DNA of 64,000 bases from JBNJGB01 sp051747385. Lineage in GTDB: Bacteria; Myxococcota_A; UBA9042; PHBI01; JACKFB01. The position numbers and the translations under genes were made by a program. The stretch spans positions 124,001-188,000 of the forward strand of contig JBNJGB010000009.1 in assembly GCA_051747385.1 (NCBI GenBank), read 5' to 3'. This document shows, piece by piece, positions 7,699-15,777 of the stretch (its first letter is position 1; the number at the start of each line of letters is the position of its first letter). A model generated the notes under the pieces. It worked only from the letters and a program-made list of their open reading frames with translations, had not been told where the DNA came from and did no database searches.

Positions 7699-9015
7699 TT
7701 GAAGATCCTCTTCGTCTACCCGTCGTTCGACCGGCACGCGGACTCCCACCCGGAGCTTCGCCGGTACGTGCCGTGCAACGAGTACCTGGGGCCGCCGTCC
7801 ATGGGGATCGCCTCGGTGGCGGCCACGACCCCCGAGGGGCACGAGATCGCCTACGTCGACGACCGGATCACGCCGTTCGACCCGGACGATCCGGCCATGG
7901 ACGCCGACCTCTACGCCCTGTCGTTCTTCACGCCGGCGGCCACCCGCGCCCTCGAGATCGGCGACGCGCTGCTGGCCCGCGGGAAGAAGATCGTCATGGG
8001 GGGCATCTTCCCGACGATGATGCCGGACCTGGTGGGCTCCCACTGCACCTCGGTCGTGGTGGGCGAGGGCGAGCCAGTCTGGCCCGAGGTCGTCGCCGAC
8101 GCCGCCGCCGGTCGACTCCAGCCCCGCTACCAGGCGGACGGGCCGGTGGATCCCCACGCGACGCCGCCCCCGCGGGTCGACCTCTACCTGGGCGCGGAGC
8201 AGGACGGCTTCCGGCCGGACGACTACCCGCTCCAGTTCTCCCGGGGCTGCCCGCTGAAGTGCGACGCGTGCGCGCTGCCCGGCGTCATGGGGCGGACCAT
8301 CCGCTTTCAGGGCGACGACAACCTGGTGGCGACCATGGAGACCCTCTCCGCGGCCGGGAAGTACCTGTCCTTCACCGAGGACACGTCGTTCCTCCCGGCC
8401 AACGGGGCCCGGCGGCGCTTCCAGGCCTTCCTGGATCTCTGCTCCGGGCTCATGGCCGAGGGGATGCCGCTGAAGCTGAGCTATATCGGCATCAGCATGC
8501 CCATGATCCTGCACCTGGACGCGGCCATCCTGGAGCGCCTGCGCGGCCTGGGCATCGACCGCTTCTACCTGGTAGGCGGCTTCGACCCCATCACACGCAA
8601 GGCCTTCGGGACCGGGGACGCCAAGGCGCTCGACAAGGCCCACCGGGTCATCGCGCGCTGCCACGAGCACGGCATCGACCCGTACGTGTCCTTCCTGGCG
8701 GGCAACCCGGACGACGACGAGGGCGTGTTCGACCGCATGCTCGACTTCACCGCCACGAGCGGCGTCGAGCTCGCCGAGTTCGCCGTGTCGACGCCCTATC
8801 CGGGCACGCCCATCTGGGAGCGGTACGAGGCCGAGGGGCGCATCTTCGACTACACCTGGCGGCACTACAACGACGCCAACGTGGTCTTCCAGCCCCACGG
8901 CATGAGCCCCGAGCGCCTGCAGGAGGGCTACCTGTACCTCTGGCGCGAGTTCTACCGGGGCCGCGACGAGGAGATCACCAGCCGCAGCCACGTCCGCCAG
9001 ACCATCCAGTTCTAG
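7699..9015 (+). CDS. B12-binding-type radical SAM enzyme (438 aa)
   Basis: Radical SAM protein of the class with an N-terminal cobalamin-binding-like Rossmann domain (about residues 1-140, starting KILFVYPSF) and a radical SAM barrel. The iron-sulfur cysteines are C184-x3-C188-x2-C191 in RGCPLKCDAC. Such enzymes methylate unreactive carbons or rearrange rings (BchE, HpnP, P-methylase types). The start is TTG at 7699 with GAGGAGA eight bases upstream. An 86-base gap after the ACP gene contains no other gene, and the direction is the same. The target is probably the ACP-bound acyl chain or a product of it (inference). Confidence 0.88.
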   Translation: MKILFVYPSFDRHADSHPELRRYVPCNEYLGPPSMGIASVAATTPEGHEIAYVDDRITPFDPDDPAMDADLYALSFFTPAATRALEIGDALLARGKKIVMGGIFPTMMPDLVGSHCTSVVVGEGEPVWPEVVADAAAGRLQPRYQADGPVDPHATPPPRVDLYLGAEQDGFRPDDYPLQFSRGCPLKCDACALPGVMGRTIRFQGDDNLVATMETLSAAGKYLSFTEDTSFLPANGARRRFQAFLDLCSGLMAEGMPLKLSYIGISMPMILHLDAAILERLRGLGIDRFYLVGGFDPITRKAFGTGDAKALDKAHRVIARCHEHGIDPYVSFLAGNPDDDEGVFDRMLDFTATSGVELAEFAVSTPYPGTPIWERYEAEGRIFDYTWRHYNDANVVFQPHGMSPERLQEGYLYLWREFYRGRDEEITSRSHVRQTIQF

Positions 9016-9046
9016 CCTCAGTCCTAGCCTCCCGAGGAGGTCCGCC

Positions 9047-10639
9047 ATGGGCGGCGATCCCTTCGCACCGGTCCTCGAGGCGCCCCGCGAGCTCGCGGAC
9101 GCCCTGACCCTGCCCGCCGCGAGCGCCGACGAGGCGGCCGTGGTCGCGGCCCTCCGCGGCGCGGTCCGGCGCTGGGCCTCGCGCCACGTCGACGCCGCCC
9201 GCGTCGACGGCGACAAGGACATCCCCGACGACGTCCTCGCGACCGCGGCCGACATGGGGCTGTTCGGCCTGACCATCCCCGAGCGCTGGGGCGGGGCGGG
9301 GCTGTCGATGACCGCGGCCTCGGCCATCCTGGAGACCCTCGCCACCGTGGACCGCTCCGTGGCCACCACCATCGGCCTGCACGCCGGCCTGGGCCTCCGC
9401 GGCCTCCTCCGGTATGGCACGGACGAGCAGAAGGACCGCTGGCTCCCCCAGGCGGCCACCGGCGACCGCCTCACGGCCTTCGCTGCCACCGAGGCGGGCG
9501 CCGGCTCGCACATCGCAGCCATGGGGACCACGGCTCGCGCGGGCGAGGACGGCAGCCTGAGCCTGTCGGGCGAGAAGATCTTCGTGACCAACGGCGGTCT
9601 CGCGGGCCTGTACACGGTGGCGGCGCGGACCCCGGGCCTCGGCGGCGCGCGGAGGGGCACCAGCATCCTCCTCGTGGACCGGGAGGCGCCGGGCGTCACC
9701 GTGGGCCGCGAGGAGGACAAGCTGGGCATCCGGGGGTCCTCCACCACGACGGTGGCGTTCGACGAGGTGGCGCTGACCCCGGACCGGGTGATCGGCGAGC
9801 CCGGCGCGGGCCTGGATCAGCTCAACGGCATCCTCGCGTGGGGCCGCACGTTCATGACCTCCGGCTGCGTCGGCACGGCCCGCGCGGCGTACGAGCGGAC
9901 CCTGCCCCAGGTGACCGGCCGCGTGCAGTTCGGCCGTCCCATCGGGCGGTTCGAGCAGGTGCGCGAGAAGGTCGCGACCATGGCCGCGACCCTGTACGCC
10001 ATGGAGAGCGTCGTGCGGCTGACCACGCTGCTCTCCGATCTGCGGGGGGCCGACATCGGCTGGGAGTCCTCCATCGCCAAGGTCTTCGCCAGCGAGGGCG
10101 CCTGGCGGGTGGCCGACGACGCCGTGCAGCTTCACGGCGGGAGCGGGTACATCGAGGAGACGGGCGTGGCGCGCCTCCTCCGGGACAGCCGCATCACCCG
10201 CATCTTCGAAGGGGCCAACGAGGTCCTCCGGGCCCACATCGCCACGGCGGCGCTGGGTGGCGCCGGAGAGGGCCGGCTGGGCGACGCGCTGGCCCCGGAC
10301 CTGGCGGACGAGGCGGCCCGGGTGGACGCCCTGGCGGACGCCGTGGGAGAGACCGTGGCCCGCCTCCGCAAGCGGCACGGCTTCCGGGTGGTCGAGCGGC
10401 AGGTGGCCCTCGCCCGGCTCGCGGACGCCCTCATCGGCCGGTGGGCGGCCATGGCGACCCTCCTGCGAGCCGACGGCGAGGTCCGGGTGGGCTCGGACGC
10501 CCGCCGCAGCGAGGTGCTGCCGGTGGCGCGCCATGCCTGCCGCAACCTGGTACGCGACGCCCGGCGCGCCCTCGAGGACGCCGAGGCGGACACGGACCTC
10601 GTGCACGCCATCACCGACGGAGCGTATGCGCCGTTCTGA
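9047..10639 (+). CDS. Acyl-CoA (or acyl-ACP) dehydrogenase (530 aa)
   Basis: FAD-dependent alpha,beta-dehydrogenation of an acyl thioester. The conserved blocks are present: LFGLTIPERWGGAGLS, AFAATEAGAGSH at the substrate/FAD site, GEKIFVTNGG, FGRPIGRFEQV, QLHGGSGYIEE, and RIFEGANEV carrying the catalytic glutamate. A C-terminal tail of about 130 residues after the core makes it longer than medium-chain enzymes and like VLCAD/FadE-type ones. It starts after GAGGAGG and follows the radical SAM gene by 31 bases. In this cassette it could desaturate an ACP-bound chain, as known for other FAAL-ACP-dehydrogenase sets. Confidence 0.92.
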   Translation: MGGDPFAPVLEAPRELADALTLPAASADEAAVVAALRGAVRRWASRHVDAARVDGDKDIPDDVLATAADMGLFGLTIPERWGGAGLSMTAASAILETLATVDRSVATTIGLHAGLGLRGLLRYGTDEQKDRWLPQAATGDRLTAFAATEAGAGSHIAAMGTTARAGEDGSLSLSGEKIFVTNGGLAGLYTVAARTPGLGGARRGTSILLVDREAPGVTVGREEDKLGIRGSSTTTVAFDEVALTPDRVIGEPGAGLDQLNGILAWGRTFMTSGCVGTARAAYERTLPQVTGRVQFGRPIGRFEQVREKVATMAATLYAMESVVRLTTLLSDLRGADIGWESSIAKVFASEGAWRVADDAVQLHGGSGYIEETGVARLLRDSRITRIFEGANEVLRAHIATAALGGAGEGRLGDALAPDLADEAARVDALADAVGETVARLRKRHGFRVVERQVALARLADALIGRWAAMATLLRADGEVRVGSDARRSEVLPVARHACRNLVRDARRALEDAEADTDLVHAITDGAYAPF

Positions 10640-10977
10640 CTCGGCGCCATGGAACGCCCTCCCTTGATGACCATCGAGACCTGTTCGGCGTGGCGCAGAC
10701 GCGGCGCCTGCTGACCGACCTGCCCGGCGGGGTGGGCACCCGCAGCTTCCATGAGCAGCTCATGTCGGGGGCGATGGCGGGGTCTCGGACGCCGATCGGG
10801 CGCCGATCTTCTGATCACGACCACCGCGGCAGGCGGGCTGCCGAGCAGGTAGAGCCTGGGGTGGAAGCAATGGGGCCGTGTTCATGGGCCCGGAGCCGGC
10901 ATGAACCGGGCGATGCAGGGCGTCGAGGCCTCGTCGATTCAATGGGGCCGGGCTCGTGGGCCTGGCATCGGATGGCA
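10640..10977. other. Intergenic region between convergent genes, with two imperfect copies of a short repeat
   Basis: No convincing gene. Two similar blocks begin ATGGGGCCG at 10870 and 10942; each encodes a MGP-SWA-R-like string in the same frame, so it may be a decayed short repeat or the remnant of a gene. No rho-independent terminator with a T tract is visible between the convergent genes. Confidence 0.35.
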
Positions 10978-13521
10978 TCACGGGGCGGGTGAGCACCGCG
11001 ATCGTCGCCGCAGCCGCACTGCTGCGAGCCCGGCGATGGCGAGGAGCAACATGGGATCCGAGCCGCCCGCCCCGGCAGCGCAGCCACCGCCGTCACCATC
11101 GCCCTCCGAGGTGGGCGCCGCTTCACCGGTGGCGGAGAAGGGAATGTCGATGGACTCACCGTTGGCGAGGTTCAGCGTGACCGTGCCGGAGAACGTGCCC
11201 GCGACCGCCGGCGTGTAGGAGGCCCGCAGCAGGCACTGTCCGGCGGGCGCCAGATCGCGGTGCTCGCAGGAGTTCTCCAGGATGTTCAGCCCCGCCGTGT
11301 CGCCGGAGAGGCGCAGGTCGCCGATGGCCACGGCGCTCGTGCCGCCGTTGGTGACGAGCACGGAAGCCTCGAAGCTCGCGTCCGTTCGGATGGTGCCGAA
11401 GTCGAAGCTGCCCGGCGACAGGGACAGCGCCTCGGCCTGCGACGGCGCATGGCCGACGGCGCTCAGGTTCACGTCCACCGCCGGGTTGGCCGCATCGTTG
11501 GTGGTCAGCGTGATGGTCCCGCTGTAGGCCTCGTCGTCGCCGGGCGTGACGTCCCTGGTGGTCAGATCGAGGGTCACCGTGACATCGCAGCTCGCGCCGG
11601 GGGGGAGAGCCAGCGGATCGCCGTTTTCGTCCGAGCAGTCGTCGATCATCGAGAACACGCCGTGATGTCCCGCATCGAGGCTGGCGTCCACCGTGAGGTC
11701 GTCGACGGCGTCCTCGTCGTTCGCCGGGGAGAGGGTCCGGGTCTCGGTGGTGCCGGCCTGCACCGCGCCGAAGTCGATGGTGTGGTCGGCCAGCACGAGG
11801 CCGCTGCCGGTCGCTGTGCCCGTGATCTCGAACTCGAACGTCGGATTGTCCGGGTCGTCGCTCGTCACGGTGACCGTGGCCGTGCGCTCACCGAAGTCCG
11901 CAGGTCGGAAATCGAGCACCACCCCGCCGGCCCGCAGGACGATGGGCAGGCCGTCGTGCAAGGAGCCGAGGGAGAAGTCGCCGGCCGCCGCGCCGGAGAA
12001 GCTGATGTCGTCGATGGTCAGCGGCGCGGGCTGGTACAGCTGGTCCAGGTCGGGGCCGACGTTGTGGATGGCGCTGCTGAAGTTGGTGTGCGCCCTGCCC
12101 ACCGCTGCACTGGGAGTGTCCGGGCTGCCCACGAGGGCGATGACCGGCAGCCCCGCTCCGGCCGTCAGGGGCAGCGCGCGGGTGTAGGAGAACGCGTCGG
12201 GGGTGTCGTCGCCATGGACCACCTCGACGGTGTAGACGTCGATCCTCGTGATATCGTCCGGCGGCGTGGCCTGCAGCCTGAACGTGCAGCTGTCGCCGGC
12301 GCTCTGCGGGTTCGTGTTCGGACAGTCGGTTTCCGGCAGGGCGAAGTCGTCCGGGGTGCCGTAGACGCCGATGACGACGTCGTCCCTGTGCGCATGGGCC
12401 GTGATGGTCTCGTCGTCGCTCTTCCCGTTGTAGATGGTGTCGAAGATGACGTTCTCCGGGGCGAACGTGGCGATCGCCTCGACCGCCCCCGCGTCGCAGC
12501 CGGAAGCCGGGCGCACGAGGCCGCGGCCGTCGCCGGCGGGTGCATGGCTGACGCCGAGGCAGTCGTCGGCGAGATCGAGGGCCGGCGAGCCGTGGCCCGG
12601 TGCCATGGTCTGCGTCGGCCCGCCGTAGTCGTCGAGGGACAGGACGGGGCTGAAGTTGGTCTGCAGGTCGGCGATGACCACGTCGTCGTCGCCCGTCTCG
12701 TCGAAGGGCGGGCAGGAGGAGCCGGCGTTGTCGTTGTAGTAGACGTTGGCGCCGGCCGACACGATCGCGCCGCCGGTGGCGTCGTCCTCGAGGCAGCCGT
12801 TGAAGTAGTAGACGCTCGCCCGACTCGTGATGACGGCATCGTTCGCGGCATACAACGAGCCGGACTCGACGTCGGTGACGACCCGGTTGCCGTAGAAGGT
12901 GGAGAAGCTGATCTCCACGTCACGACCGTCTGCGTAGACAGCGCCGCCATAGGCGGTGAAAGCGTGGTCGATGCCGTGGGCGGCGGTGTTTTCGTAGAAG
13001 GTGCTGTTGTCGATGGTGACCGGGGTCGTTTCGCTGCCGTCGCCCAGCAGGCGCAGGGCACCACCGAGCCCCTCGCCGATGTCGGGGTCGACGTGCCCGT
13101 TGTCCGCGAACAGGCAGGAGTCCACGGCCAGGTCACTGCCGGCCTCTGCGACGAGGGCGGTGGCCTGCGCGCCGGTGACGGTGAGACGCCGGAGCGTCAA
13201 TCCCCCCGCGTCCTGCACGACGAAGGCGTACGGGTTGCCACCGAAGTCGACCACGACGCCGGTCTCCCCGCCGTCGATGGTGACGGCCTTGTCGGCGACG
13301 GTGAGGTCGTCGGAGGTGATGCTCACCGAGGTCAGGGAACTCTCGAAGGTGACGGTTCCGCCGTCCGGGGCACAGGCGATGGCGTCACGGAGGGTCGCTG
13401 CACCGGAGTCGCCGCCGTCCGCGACGGTGGTGGTGCACTGCGCCGCCACCGGTTCGGTGGCCGCGAGGACGAACGCAGCGGTGAGCACGAGGAGGGAGGC
13501 GACGATGCGCGGGATCGACAT
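10978..13521 (-). CDS. Surface protein: beta-helix plus choice-of-anchor (ASH-like) domains with MYXO-CTERM-like tail (847 aa)
   Basis: A signal peptide (residues 1-27, ending AAQ) leads to a CTTTVADGGDSGAATLRDAI start typical of right-handed parallel beta-helix, pectate-lyase-like outer surface proteins, covering about residues 28-350 with NSTFYEN-type turns. Then come about three ASH/choice-of-anchor D immunoglobulin-like repeats (blocks resembling DFGAVQAGTTETRT and DFGTIRTDASFEASV). The end is a tripartite tail: GDGDGGGCAAG, a hydrophobic helix and RLRRRSR. The Cys-containing motif, helix and Arg cluster match MYXO-CTERM sorting signals processed by a myxosortase. Function is probably adhesion or surface binding. 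A GGGGAGAG site precedes the ATG. Confidence 0.85.
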   Translation of the reverse strand: MSIPRIVASLLVLTAAFVLAATEPVAAQCTTTVADGGDSGAATLRDAIACAPDGGTVTFESSLTSVSITSDDLTVADKAVTIDGGETGVVVDFGGNPYAFVVQDAGGLTLRRLTVTGAQATALVAEAGSDLAVDSCLFADNGHVDPDIGEGLGGALRLLGDGSETTPVTIDNSTFYENTAAHGIDHAFTAYGGAVYADGRDVEISFSTFYGNRVVTDVESGSLYAANDAVITSRASVYYFNGCLEDDATGGAIVSAGANVYYNDNAGSSCPPFDETGDDDVVIADLQTNFSPVLSLDDYGGPTQTMAPGHGSPALDLADDCLGVSHAPAGDGRGLVRPASGCDAGAVEAIATFAPENVIFDTIYNGKSDDETITAHAHRDDVVIGVYGTPDDFALPETDCPNTNPQSAGDSCTFRLQATPPDDITRIDVYTVEVVHGDDTPDAFSYTRALPLTAGAGLPVIALVGSPDTPSAAVGRAHTNFSSAIHNVGPDLDQLYQPAPLTIDDISFSGAAAGDFSLGSLHDGLPIVLRAGGVVLDFRPADFGERTATVTVTSDDPDNPTFEFEITGTATGSGLVLADHTIDFGAVQAGTTETRTLSPANDEDAVDDLTVDASLDAGHHGVFSMIDDCSDENGDPLALPPGASCDVTVTLDLTTRDVTPGDDEAYSGTITLTTNDAANPAVDVNLSAVGHAPSQAEALSLSPGSFDFGTIRTDASFEASVLVTNGGTSAVAIGDLRLSGDTAGLNILENSCEHRDLAPAGQCLLRASYTPAVAGTFSGTVTLNLANGESIDIPFSATGEAAPTSEGDGDGGGCAAGAGGSDPMLLLAIAGLAAVRLRRRSRCSPAP

Positions 13522-13921
13522 GGGACTCTCCCCGCCGGTGCCGGATACACGGAGGCGTGCCGGCTCGAGGAATCTCTACGGCGCAACTCTACCACCACCC
13601 GGCACGGATGGTAGCGCGATGTTCGCCGTCCATCAGCGTCCGGCGGCCGGGTCGTCACCGCCCATCCAACGGCGGAGCCGGGTCGGTGTGGGCAGCGCGC
13701 TGCTTCTACCCCGGCCTTCTCACCATCCGCCGGCTGCAGCTCGGGATCCGCCCGCGTCTCCGGGGCGTGCTCTCTCCGGCCACTTCGACGTACTGTGAGT
13801 ACGACTTCAGTGGCCGCCATTCCGGGCCACGCCGGATCCACGGACGCCTTCCGGCGCTTCGGCTCCACACCGGGGGTGCCCGCACCACAGTGAACATCCG
13901 CTCGGGCGGAGCCGCGCTTCG
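13522..13921. other. Intergenic region between cstA end and surface-protein start
   Basis: Apart from the inverted repeat at 13778-13815, no gene or recognisable element is seen. It must hold the end of the cstA transcript and the leader of the surface-protein gene (both on the minus strand). A CTACCA...TGGTAG pair at 13588-13614 could form a weak hairpin in that leader. Confidence 0.4.
13778..13815 (-). terminator. Interrupted palindrome, possible cstA terminator
   Basis: GGCCACT/AGTGGCC (7 bp) encloses an internal loop and a second stem CGTACT/AGTACG with a 3-base loop. It lies about 110 bases after the cstA stop. There is no clear T tract, so it could also be a protein-binding site or part of a repeat. 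Confidence 0.35.
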
Positions 13922-15679
13922 TCAGGCCGCCTCGCGCGGGTCCTCGTCCGGCAGCGGCTCGATGTCCAGGCCCTCTCGCGGGCCCTCGCGGCGGTGGCGG
14001 AGGACGGCGAGGAAGGCCTCGACGACCAGCCACACGCCCAGGATCAGCAGCAGCCCGCCGACGACGAAGAGCGGCCAGGCGCCCTGGTCCCAGAAGCGCT
14101 GCACGTTCGTGACCATGGCCTTCAGGGTGGTCCCCAGCAGGAAGACCATGGGGATGCCGGTGTAGTACCAGGGGCGGCCCCGCTGGAGCAGGTAGAGCGT
14201 CACGGCGAGGAGCGCCAGGCCCGCCAGGAGCTGGTTGGTGGTGCCGAAGAGCGACCAGAGCGCGACGCCGGCCGGCTTCCCGTCCAGCTCGTAGAAGGCG
14301 AAGAAGGCGATGGCGCCGACGGCCAGGATGCTGGCCACGTAACGGTCGAGCGTGAGGCCGAGGGTCTCGCCGATCTCCTCCAGGTTGTAGCGCAGCAGGC
14401 GCGTCGCCGAGTCGAGGGAGGTGAGGGCGTAGCTCACGACGATGAGGCTGATGAACGACGCGCCCACGAAGCGGTCGATGCCCAGGGCCTCGAGGAAGGT
14501 GGCGGAGCCGTTGATGAAGCCGCCCACCTTGGCGCCGAGGCCCTGGACGGCGCCCCAGTTGGCGTACGCGGTCTGCCACTTCTCGGGGTCCAGGATGCCG
14601 GCGGTGGTGGCGAGCACCGCGATGAGGCCCAGGAGCGACTCGCCGATCATCCCGCCGTAGCCCACGAACCGCGCGTCGGTCTCCCGGTCCAGCTGCTTGG
14701 CGGTCGTGCCGGACGAGACCAGGCTGTGGAAGCCGCTCGCGGCGCCGCACGCGATGATGATGAACACGAAGGGGAACAGGCTCGGCGCGCCCTCGGGGTT
14801 CAGGCGCACGGCCGGGGCGGCGAAGTCCGGCTGGAGGACGAACACGCCCACGTACAGGCCGGTGAGGCCCACGTAGAGCAGCAGGCTGTTCAGGAAGTCC
14901 CGCGGCTGCAGAAGGCTCCAGACCGGGAGCACGGAGGCCATGAAGGCGTAGGTCAGCAGGATGACGCTCCAGCCCTGGCGGCCGGGGGCGACGTCGGGAT
15001 CGCCGAGCCCGGTGGACTCCAGCACCGAGCCCTGGGTCGCCAGGTAGACGAGGTACAGGAGCAGGGCGAAGCCCACCGGGGTGAGCCACTTCCAGGACAG
15101 GCCGCGCTTGAAGCCGAGCCAGCCGATGGCGGCGGCGATGACCATGAGCCCGAAGGAGGGGAACACCGCCTGGGGGAAGTGGATGGACTCCTGCTCGGGT
15201 GTCTTCGCCGGGCTGAACAGGAAGGCGATGACGTAGACGAAGACCCCCATGGCGAGGGCCATCAGGAAGAAGATGACGATGTGGAACAGGGTCTTGGCGC
15301 GGGGGCCGATGATGCCCTCGGCCACCTTGCCGAGGCTCTTGCCCCGGGCCCGCGCGCTCACCACCAGGGCGCCGAAGTCGTGGACCCCCCCGACCAGGAG
15401 GGAGCCCAGGACCACCCAGAGCAGGGCCGGCGCCCAGCCCCAGATCACTGCGACGGCGGGCCCGAGCATGGGGGCGAGGCCGGCGATGGACGCGTAGTGG
15501 TGCCCGAAGAGGACCCACTTCTTCGTCGGGACGTAGTCGACCCCGTCGTACAGGGCGTGGGCCGGCGTCGTCACGTCGTCGCGGAGACCGAACACCCGCC
15601 GGGACAAAAACCGGCTGTAGAGCACGTAGCCGAGTACGTAGGCGACGAGGGCCAGGCCGGTGGCCAGGGCCGCGTTCAT
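13922..15679 (-). CDS. cstA: CstA-family carbon starvation/peptide (pyruvate) transporter (585 aa)
   Basis: Polytopic inner-membrane permease; family members take up peptides or pyruvate. The N-terminal signature PTKKWVLFGHHYASIAGLAPMLGPAVAVIWGW is clear, as are SARARGKSLG and the long series of hydrophobic helices. The C-terminus is short and charged (PREGLDIEPLPDEDPREAA). At 585 aa it belongs to the shorter CstA forms; E. coli CstA has 701. The ATG at 15679 was chosen because GGAGGTG precedes it; upstream in-frame ATGs lack this. It is monocistronic, with the tatAC genes downstream on the same strand's upstream side. Confidence 0.9.
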   Translation of the reverse strand: MNAALATGLALVAYVLGYVLYSRFLSRRVFGLRDDVTTPAHALYDGVDYVPTKKWVLFGHHYASIAGLAPMLGPAVAVIWGWAPALLWVVLGSLLVGGVHDFGALVVSARARGKSLGKVAEGIIGPRAKTLFHIVIFFLMALAMGVFVYVIAFLFSPAKTPEQESIHFPQAVFPSFGLMVIAAAIGWLGFKRGLSWKWLTPVGFALLLYLVYLATQGSVLESTGLGDPDVAPGRQGWSVILLTYAFMASVLPVWSLLQPRDFLNSLLLYVGLTGLYVGVFVLQPDFAAPAVRLNPEGAPSLFPFVFIIIACGAASGFHSLVSSGTTAKQLDRETDARFVGYGGMIGESLLGLIAVLATTAGILDPEKWQTAYANWGAVQGLGAKVGGFINGSATFLEALGIDRFVGASFISLIVVSYALTSLDSATRLLRYNLEEIGETLGLTLDRYVASILAVGAIAFFAFYELDGKPAGVALWSLFGTTNQLLAGLALLAVTLYLLQRGRPWYYTGIPMVFLLGTTLKAMVTNVQRFWDQGAWPLFVVGGLLLILGVWLVVEAFLAVLRHRREGPREGLDIEPLPDEDPREAA

Positions 15680-15777
15680 GGAGGCACCTCCGGGGTCCTC
15701 GGTGGACCGTCGGCCCCCGACATACGGCACGGGACGGCCTGCTGCCAAGGGCACGTGCCCCGACGTGCCGGGCGGGA

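Noticed and set aside
10640..10977. Possible degenerate transposase or gene remnant
   Set aside because: Frames on both strands are open only by high GC and show no recognisable protein motif; no inverted ends or target duplication seen.
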